A DNA stretch of 64,000 nucleotides. It comes from Marasmius tenuissimus. Its lineage: Eukaryota; Basidiomycota; Agaricomycetes; Agaricales; Marasmiaceae. The notes under the pieces were generated by a model. That model saw only the letters and a list, made by a program, of their open reading frames with translations, did no database searches and was not told where the DNA came from. The DNA lies in contig JAQOTA010000052.1 of the NCBI GenBank assembly GCA_029532415.1, positions 3,286,001 through 3,350,000 on the forward strand, written 5' to 3'. A program made the translations under genes and the position numbers. This document shows, one piece after another, positions 56,843 to 64,000 of this stretch (its first letter is position 1; each line of letters begins with the position of its first letter).

Positions 56843-57579
56843 TCATTTCAAAGGATCGAAAGAACTCTCAGCAACGGCGAACTGCGCATCACCATCCGCG
56901 TTCAATTCACCTGCCTTCTCCTTCCAGAAGTCCTGTCGAAGCCAGTCAGCAACTTGGATCCGACAAGAACAAAAGCCAGTTTTCGTGAAACTCACAGGAC
57001 ACTTATCCCTGAACGTCTTTGTCAAAACGTCATGTCCGGCCCTCATATCACTAAGCTGAGCCCTCAAAGGCGCCCTCAAAAATGCCTTGTCCCCAGTCAG
57101 CGTCGCGTTCTTGGCGACGATCCCGTTGACGATAGCCATGAGATCGTGGTGAGCATCTTGGAAATAACAGAGGATCTGCCCGGCTTCGATGTACGACAGG
57201 TTGGTCGTGTTCTAACAAGTAAGGATAGGTCAGAATAGCCAGCCATCAATCGTGCGACAGATAACTCACAGCGACACCAGAGTTGATCTTTCCGGACTGG
57301 CCCGCCACGCGCGTCGCAGCTGCTTGCATACCCTATACGTCGACGTTTTCGGTCAGTCAGTCATACATGGGGGAAAGCACCGTCTCGGGGACTTGCCACA
57401 ACACTGCAAATCTTGAGTTCCTCGGGACTATTCGGGATTTTGTCGATGGCACCAGCGAGGACCGGGAAGTAGTTCTGGCGAAGATCATCGACATCTAGGA
57501 GAACTTGCTCGACCTGGGTGAGGGAAGCCACAGTGGAGGCGAGGGCGGCGACGACAACGGCGATACTGATGCGAACCAT
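56843..57579 (-). CDS. HsbA-type hydrophobic surface binding protein
   Basis: Four exons (57579-57397, 57332-57270, 57211-56996, 56932-56843) give 183 residues. The signal peptide (MVRISIAVVVAALASTVA) is followed by a helical domain with the family features: TQVEQVLLDVDDLRQNYF, LAGAIDKIPNSPE, AGQSGKINSG, IEAGQILCYFQDAHHDL and LRAQLSDMRAGHDVL. HsbA proteins are secreted, bind hydrophobic surfaces and recruit hydrolases to them. The first intron starts with GC (GCAAGT) instead of GT, an accepted minor class. The third intron is placed at a 63-nt GT-AG interval; if it were retained the frame would still be open. A TATA box lies about 115 bp upstream. Assignment to the family is good; the exact joins of the first and third introns are less certain. 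Confidence 0.78.
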
Positions 57580-57690
57580 ACTGAAAGGTATAGAGATAGA
57601 GAGGGTGGAGGACGAAAGTGAAGCAGAAGTCGCGTCGAGAACTCGAAAAGTCGCTTGAGCGGTGCTGATTCGACCTCCAGATTTTTGCTT

Positions 57691-57700
57691 CCTTTTATAC
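57691..57700 (-). promoter_or_regulatory. TATA box of the HsbA-type gene
   Basis: The minus strand reads GTATAAAAGG about 115 bp upstream of the ATG. Confidence 0.5.
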
Positions 57701-59141
57701 GACTACACACCATCGTTCCTTCACCTCCCAAATGGCGAAAGAGTGCACACACGATCCTACTCAGGCTCTCGGTTTCGCGAGGAGGTCCTAGGTCCTAGAG
57801 GACGACTCCAGGTTCGACAAGTCCAAAGCGCGTTTTTCTCCCCGAAACTGGAAACGCAACACATCATGCCATACATGCCAGTGGTAGATTTTTGTTAGTC
57901 GATGTGACAGCGGTGGCAGAGGGAGGCAGTCTTTGAATGATTGTTGATGGTTGTACGCGGTTCCCAGCTTTTTTTGATGAGGAGAGTTACTCAACTTGAA
58001 CAGCTTCAGCCTAGGCACTCTCCATGTTCATGTCTGCTTCTGTGCGTGTGCGTGAATACGGGCATTTTCATCCGGCCGATGGAGGTCAGCATGGTCAGAG
58101 CTTTCGTTAAAAGTTGATTGACGTGGGGAGAAATATTAAAAATGATGATCTTTCTTGTTCCTTGAACGCGGTTCCCGTTAACGGAGGAAACGTCGATTGT
58201 AGGAGGCCCCCGTATTTCACGGGTAGTCTGATTTTCGCTAGCACTATAGCGAAGCGGTAGATTGGAGTCAGTTTGGGAAGCAAGTGATTAACAGCCTCGC
58301 CGCTTTTTGGTCAGCCTTGAAAAGGAGAAAGTCGCCTTTCAGCTGAACTTGTTTCTCGAGACTGGCTGTTCTTCCGGCCGTTCATTCTCGTCCAGTAGCG
58401 GCCGACATGTCGAGGCTCATAGAGAGGCCATAGGTACCGGGTTTGAAGTGGGTAGCTCTGTACATCGGGCATCAGCGCTCAGCAGCGGGAACGTTGAGGT
58501 GATTTACCGAAGATTCTGCTAATATTACTTCACTCGAAAGGGTGTGTTCTCGCAAGCTCCGGACAGCGCCTGACAGAGCCTGGAAGACCAAAGACTTTGT
58601 GGAAGATCCCTCTTCCTACGACTCGGACGAAATGAATAATATTCATCTGCTCAAGGAGCCGGTCAAAAACGTACGGTTGAGAAACGGTGAACTTGACGAT
58701 TCCTCACTTCCTAGCCCCCAACCTTGGTCCACATTCTCGCTATTCCGCTTGCAGACTTCCGCGTCGAGGAAGTTAAAATAGAGGCTAATAGAGGGCAGTA
58801 TCAAAATAAAGTGGTTTCCAGTTCAGTGGCCCTCAGAGGACCAGGGAGTCGTGATTGGGGTACAAACTAAAGGTGTCGTACAAGGCGCATCAGGAATTCA
58901 GCGCAGCCCCGACTCGGAGCTGCCAACCGGTCGGGCCGACATCACCGTCAGACAGCCAGGCACCGCCCCAGGCTGCGCAGCGTGGTGACGACACCTTGGT
59001 CCACTGCTTTCCTTTCGAATCCTTTCTTTCCAGCATCTTCGACATCCTCCACTAGAAACTCGGGATTTGCGACTACTCCACCCAAAAGGGAAAATCAGGA
59101 ACAGAACAGACTGCGCAATAATCATTTCTAAGTAGAGGCAA
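57701..59141. other. Intergenic, no supported gene
   Basis: Frames of 70-90 codons on both strands without family resemblance (for example 58542-58781 plus). Confidence 0.4.
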
Positions 59142-60003
59142 ATGGGTCGCTGGACTCAATATGACGAGGATTCATACCGCCTCCCAGAAGGTTTCAAGAG
59201 GGTCGGTTATGATGCTGACAGGCAGGTGCGTGCTGGGAGTCTTGCCTTCGCTTGGTCGCTGCACACAGGCTGCCTCTGAGTCGAAATCTCCCGTCTTTCA
59301 ACCATATCATCAACGTCCAACTCATCTGAATGCGCACCGACAGAAATATATCTTCGAAGATACGGCTGGGGCAACCTGGGAGGGGCGAGAGGGCGAAGAG
59401 TTTGGCGAAATGAAGAAAGGTGTGTATGAACCCGATGCATATCGACCGCCTGGAAGCAACAATCGAATATCCCCGTTTTGTGCAGTCTCCGGTGGCTCTG
59501 GCCGCTCACAAAACGCAGAAGACGATGATGTCGAATACGGTGGAGGAAGCGGTAGAGCGGATGGATATCAAAGGCTACCTGGAGGTCCAGTAAGTTCTCA
59601 CCAGCGTCCTTCGATCGTGCATGACCCTAACTATGTCAACGTAAAGAACCAAGCTACCGCGCAGTCTGCCCGTACAGGCGCCTATCGTACAATCTTCCCG
59701 TTCTTCCTTATCATTGCTGTTGTCCTCCTCCTTGTTTTACGTGCCGTCTCCCCTCAATCTTCTAGGCCTGTAACCCCGGAATGCGTTCACTCGGACGAGA
59801 GTCTCGTTCAAACCATTCGGAGTGGCGATACGTGTTGGGGCATCTGTGAAGATAGCTGGGGTAAACATGGTGAGGATACGGGGAAGTGCCTTGAGAAATT
59901 GATCGAGGAGAATAAGCTGCAGAATGAAGGGCGGGGAATTAACTGCGATAGGCTGGTGGCTGGGCAGGGAATTTGCGTGCCCACTGTTCCTCGTTCCGAG
60001 TAG
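59142..60003 (+). CDS. Single-pass membrane protein with C-terminal LysM-like domain
   Basis: Three exons (59142-59225, 59344-59419, 59486-60003) give 225 residues. The ATG was chosen because MGRWTQYDEDSYRLPEGF joins in frame to KYIFEDTAG through GTGCGT and CGACAG splice sites. Residues about 60-115 are acidic/Gly-rich, then a basic-flanked membrane helix at about 122-141 (IFPFFLIIAVVLLLVLRAV). After it comes a compact cysteine-containing region: TIRSGDTCWGICEDSWG, then CLEKLIEENKLQNE, then INCDRLVAGQGICVP. This matches the layout of a LysM domain (G-D-T-C start, N-x-x-x-x-C middle, L-x-x-G-Q-x-x-C-V-P end), which binds chitin or peptidoglycan. It would sit outside the membrane if the helix is a signal anchor. 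Role in wall sensing is inference. Confidence 0.72.
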
Positions 60004-61847
60004 GTGCGACGCAGAGAACGGCCCGACGTTGATTAGACTATCAGACCGCTTTCCATAACCATATAAACACGCTCCTCCCTTTCGCAATCTCGTTTCATTT
60101 GATCTTTGGATTACTCTGTACAAGTACACACTCTCGCTCCCTCGTATTGTATATACTGTATATGTATACATCTATTCGTGCCAATTCGTCGGCCTGCCGA
60201 CCGAGCGCGCTTTGTGGTGAAGTGATATGTATCCAAAGACGGTTCCTGACCTCCACGAAGGGTGTCGTCATACATAGCTGGGGCTTGGTGTATTGAGAGG
60301 AAACGCCAGGAGAACGGGAAAAGGGACTCTGAACAGGAATTGCCCTCGCGAAGCACTTTGCCCAGACGCAATAATCCTTTCAGCACAGAAGGAGCATGCC
60401 CTGGCCGAGGTCTAAGATGGTTAATGAGGCCTTGAGGATACGCAAGGTTTAAAGACGTGTCTTTGTCAGACGGGAGAAGAGCTGGAAGCCCTGACCGTGG
60501 CCGTGTGCAGGAAGTTGAGTTCGTCGATGCATCATGGCCTGAAGTTCTGCCATAAACCCTTGCGGTCTTCTGCCTTGCATTTTGCCAGCGGCAATCACTC
60601 TTGAAGTTGTAGCCGAAGTCTTGCCTCTACTTTTCCGAGCAATGCGATTGTTTTCCGATGGAAGTTGGTTTTTTCCCGGCGAATCCGATTGCTCGAAAAC
60701 CGAGAAGTGATTAATATGCCTATCCCAATCAATGTTATTGTACGGCGTACATGTTTTCTCGAAGACCTCGATAAAAACAAGGCCACACATGTGATAGTGG
60801 CGCCACAGGAAGGATCCGAGAAGTTGAGTATCATTGACGCTAAATGAAAACTTGCTGAATGTGATCCTAGCACACCGTGCCCTGGAAAGAACATATCGAT
60901 CAGGTCTGATTCTTGGTATGTCCACGGGCCTCTCGCTACTGTGATTGTCGGAGGAATGTACCCTTTCCGCGAGGTCTGAATGCTATCTTGAGAGTCCAAC
61001 CAGCTTTGTTGTTATCGCTGCATTTGTCTTTATTCGCCACTATGGTCCATAACATTCAGGCTGGCGGCGTTCGGTTCCGACGTAACGAACTTTTGATAAA
61101 TGCGCTTAAACGCATTCCGAATGGAGACCGGGTCGAATGTCTTGGATTTCTTGGACGAGGTTGAAGTTAGAGGATGATCATACTGCAGTAGGCTTTCATG
61201 GGCAGGTGATATCGATACGGGTAATCGGGTTTTGCTTTGAGCCTCAAGGTCACTACACGTCATTTTTCCCAGGCTTTCCTCCTTCCCTGCCCCGCAATCT
61301 TCACTCCAAGCTGTCCTTATCGTCGACCGTTGTTATCCCTATGATCTCTTCCCGCTGCCTCACCGATTCTCACATTCAATATGAGGCAATTTCTCCCAAA
61401 AGGTCTTATTATTGGCTTCGCCTGCTTGTATGACCGATGGAAATCACTCCAGTACATTCATTCATCCTTCTGCTATAGGGGCTGTGGCCGTTCTAGACGC
61501 GGATCTTCGCGTTTTTGTCGCATTTCAAGCCTTTCATCCCCAGGGCCACTCACTAAATTGTCGTTCCCGCAGTGTTCCATCATATTCTTATCGCATCCCT
61601 GCACCATTTGAACGACCAAGTATAAGTAGGACTAGGCTCTTTGACCGGGTAAGGATCCATCTCACACCCACTCTCGCCCTTCATCATTGTCAGTACAGCA
61701 TTCGAAGCAGTATTTGAAGGTGAGAATGACAAAACGCGGTCAAAGGCCCGCGTAGCTAAAGGTACTCTGATTCCAGGCCCAGCTCATATATATCTCAAAG
61801 AAGTTCCCCGTGACGACATACGCACTGCTTAGCACTAAACCACCACG
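60004..61847. other. Intergenic, unsupported frames
   Basis: Minus-strand frames of 134 and 158 codons overlap at 60449-60999 (one reads FSFSVNDTQLLGSFLWRHYH). They have plausible composition but no domain I recognise and no clear exon joins. They may be part of a real gene or a decayed one. Confidence 0.35.
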
Positions 61848-63659
61848 ATGGTCCTCCACTCTCAATTCACTCACCCAATTCATACCACGACAAACTACAC
61901 CCCCAGTCCTCAGGAACTCTCTGAAATTCGCACAATTCTCAATACACCATCGTCACGTCTCAGTGAAATCGATGCACAGATCGCTCGTCTACTATCGGAG
62001 CGGACTGAAATTCAGTCGTTCGTCGAGCACCACGAATCGCTTTTGACACCTTTCCGAAGGCTACCAACGGACTTATGGAGGGAGATATTCGTCTACTGTT
62101 TACCCAACTATAAGCTCGATGTCTCGCTACGCACAACGAAGGAGGCCCCGTTATTGTTGACAAGAGTATGTCGGGGCTGGAGACATGTTGCAGTGACGAC
62201 GCCAAGGCTCTGGAATAAAATACACATCTTTCTCCCATCGCCGAAAGGCATCCCCGACTTTCGTTCGGTGATGGAAAAGAGGAGGGAGGGTGTCCAGGTC
62301 TGGTTAGACCGTTCCGGAGACTTGCCACTGACCTTATCGGTGTCTACGGGCATCTCGGGTTTGGCTCGAGATGGGGAACAGGACTGCTTCGGAGAGTTCA
62401 TGGACCTTCTATCAGGCTACTCTCGACGATGGAAAACACTCGCATTCGGCCACCGAGTCGGTACGCTTAGCCCTAAATCGTTCGAGCGTCTGAGGTCGGA
62501 AGATCTACCACTGTTGGAAACGGTATATACAGCCAGCAACCTTTTCTCGTTCCATGGGGATCCCCTCGCCCCACCTTCGTCTACATCGTTCGGCAGCCTC
62601 ATTACGCGAGCTCCGTCGTTGCAGTCGCTGCACCTTACAACCGAGCTCATCTCGGTTGTTGATTTGCCTATTGATTGGGCCCAGCTCAAAGAGCTACGGA
62701 TCGACACGCTCACAACTATCGGATCCAACATTCTCGAACCTTCACAACTCGTCCAGAAACTGGCGGAGAGGTGTACATCCCTCCATACATTAACGATCCG
62801 AACATCGTTACCATACCCACCCCACGTCTTCTCGACACCCGATGAACCAATCGAATGGCCATCCTTACATACCTTCGATATTAAGTTCGAGGGCTACTGC
62901 TATCAATTCGGTGGTGGAGGGGGCGGGCAACCGCAAACACGGTTCAGCCCTGGAATCCACAACACACTCAACGCGTTTACGGCTCCCAATCTCCGTCGAC
63001 TAGCCGTTCACGCGCTATCCTTCTCCGCCTCAGGATCCGCTGAAGGTCCAAACGGGTTCCCATTCAGCGAAGAGTCGGCGCCATTCGAGGGGCTTATCGT
63101 TCGTTCGAACTGTGGTTCGGGCTTGGAGGAACTAGATGTGTCGCTGCCTCGATCTTTGGGTGCTGAAGTGGTGGCAAAGAGCTTGAGGCTTCTCCCTGGA
63201 TTGAAGCGGTTGAAACTTGGGTATCCTGTTCGTCTCAGCCTCCATGGTGAAGAGCCAGAGATGAAGGTCTTGCGGGAGTGGATCCGAGCGGTCTTCCAGG
63301 CACTGTTGCTATCGGACTCTACCCCCGACTCCGATTCAAGCCAGACGTTGTGTCCTCAGCTGGAGAAGTTGGAATGCGACGGGTGCTACCCCGATTCCTC
63401 CTTCTTATCTCTCGTTCTCGATGTCTCTTCTTCATCCCGGAGTCAGCTTAGACACCTCAAAGCTGATTTCGGGATAGTCACAAAGGACCAGGTCGAGTTG
63501 ATCAGGGGGTTCTACAGGATGGCGCAAAAGCAACGAGATGCTGGGGGGAAGCTAGATGTGGAGTGGACGTGGGAAGAGGAGCAGAAGTCGGATGAGGACG
63601 CATGGAGGGAGTACGACAGGCCGGAGTTGGGGTTGATCGGCACGGGTGAGTGGTGGTAA
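61848..63659 (+). CDS. F-box protein with N-terminal coiled coil (second)
   Basis: A single exon of 603 residues. The coiled coil is at about 35-60 (LSEIDAQIARLLSERTEIQS), the F-box at about 67-125 (TPFRRLPTDLWREIFVYCLP, then LLLTRVCRGWRHVAVTTPRLW). A leucine-rich C-terminal half follows, with blocks such as APNLRRLAVHALSF and LLPGLKRLKLG. The layout is the same as in the F-box protein at 54950, including the motif order coiled coil, R-R-L-P, E-I-F, C-L-P, V-C-x-x-W, T-P-R-L-W, but the sequences differ widely, so they are old paralogues. A Gly-rich loop (FGGGGGGQPQ) occurs near residue 352. It is expected to act as a substrate adaptor of an SCF ubiquitin ligase. Confidence 0.87.
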   Translation: MVLHSQFTHPIHTTTNYTPSPQELSEIRTILNTPSSRLSEIDAQIARLLSERTEIQSFVEHHESLLTPFRRLPTDLWREIFVYCLPNYKLDVSLRTTKEAPLLLTRVCRGWRHVAVTTPRLWNKIHIFLPSPKGIPDFRSVMEKRREGVQVWLDRSGDLPLTLSVSTGISGLARDGEQDCFGEFMDLLSGYSRRWKTLAFGHRVGTLSPKSFERLRSEDLPLLETVYTASNLFSFHGDPLAPPSSTSFGSLITRAPSLQSLHLTTELISVVDLPIDWAQLKELRIDTLTTIGSNILEPSQLVQKLAERCTSLHTLTIRTSLPYPPHVFSTPDEPIEWPSLHTFDIKFEGYCYQFGGGGGGQPQTRFSPGIHNTLNAFTAPNLRRLAVHALSFSASGSAEGPNGFPFSEESAPFEGLIVRSNCGSGLEELDVSLPRSLGAEVVAKSLRLLPGLKRLKLGYPVRLSLHGEEPEMKVLREWIRAVFQALLLSDSTPDSDSSQTLCPQLEKLECDGCYPDSSFLSLVLDVSSSSRSQLRHLKADFGIVTKDQVELIRGFYRMAQKQRDAGGKLDVEWTWEEEQKSDEDAWREYDRPELGLIGTGEWW

Positions 63660-64000
63660 TTATGTGTGAGTGTGTAGGGCCATAGGACGCTGAGAGTCGG
63701 TTTTATATTCCTTTTCTCTGAATGCTACCCTTCTCATTTTGTATTCCATTGCAAACCTTACGCGCTGTACTTAGTATGTTCTTTACCTATGTGTTCTGAT
63801 GGCGGTCGAAATCAACCAGAATCCTTCTGATTTACCTGAAGCAGGCTCTGGTGTGTATTCCAGGCTACTTACTATACGCATCGACGCTATTGGGTTTCGC
63901 TTTCATCCTGTTTCATATGATTCGACACAGGTGTCGCGCGTCTGAATAGTGACTGGCTAACTAGCGACCCGTGGCAAAGATCTGAACTACGAATATGACA
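63660..64000. other. 3' flank of the second F-box gene
   Basis: No gene seen in the last 340 bases. Confidence 0.5.

Noticed and set aside
1..64000. tRNA, rRNA or telomeric repeats
   Set aside because: No cloverleaf with conserved boxes, no rRNA-like sequence and no TTAGGG arrays were seen by eye. A tRNA search program would be needed to exclude a tRNA fully.

Overview
The window is eukaryotic nuclear DNA from a mushroom-forming basidiomycete (Agaricomycetes). The evidence is gene structure (many GT-AG introns of about 45-90 nt, microexons down to 9 nt) and gene families typical of that group: F-box proteins with an N-terminal coiled coil, an HsbA surface-binding protein, a galactose-binding-like domain plus membrane anchor protein, bulb-type lectins, a short spliced metallothionein, S10 carboxypeptidases, and small secreted cysteine-rich proteins. 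All exon joins were made by eye from splice consensus, reading frame and family conservation.

Left part (1-17.2 kb). The first 3.6 kb shows no gene I can support. Then come COX6 (cytochrome c oxidase subunit), a small secreted protein with a broken paralogue, a 38-residue metallothionein, a galactose-binding-like membrane protein, a SAP30-like chromatin factor, and two basidiomycete-type genes of unknown function.

Middle part (17.2-55 kb). This stretch is organised by nested inverted duplications. The outer pair (about 17.26-22.15 kb and 49.96-54.91 kb) each carries a complete, nearly identical S10 serine carboxypeptidase gene in opposite orientation. A second pair (about 22.69-23.89 and 25.60-26.84 kb) carries two bulb-type mannose-binding lectin genes differing by one residue. 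A third pair (about 38.4-39.9 and 44.5-45.7 kb) carries a small secreted cysteine-rich peptide gene head-to-head with a ruined carboxypeptidase copy, and flanks the NAD-malic enzyme gene. Two non-autonomous DNA elements with terminal inverted repeats lie inside. The striking gene family is a set of four intact copies and one broken copy of a precursor of 68-69 residues. Each has a signal peptide, a dibasic RR site and a 35-residue tail with a strictly conserved six-cysteine pattern; I know no name for it. Other genes here are a proline/serine-rich protein, a tail-anchored unknown, a decayed AAA-ATPase-like gene and a Trf4-type poly(A) polymerase whose start abuts the outer repeat.

Right part (55-64 kb). 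Two F-box proteins, an HsbA-type secreted protein and a membrane-anchored LysM-like protein.

There is no operon logic. Housekeeping genes (COX6, malic enzyme, Trf4-like polymerase) are scattered among recently duplicated secreted or defence-type genes and repeats, as in a rapidly evolving accessory region. No rRNA, tRNA, CRISPR or viral gene was recognised.
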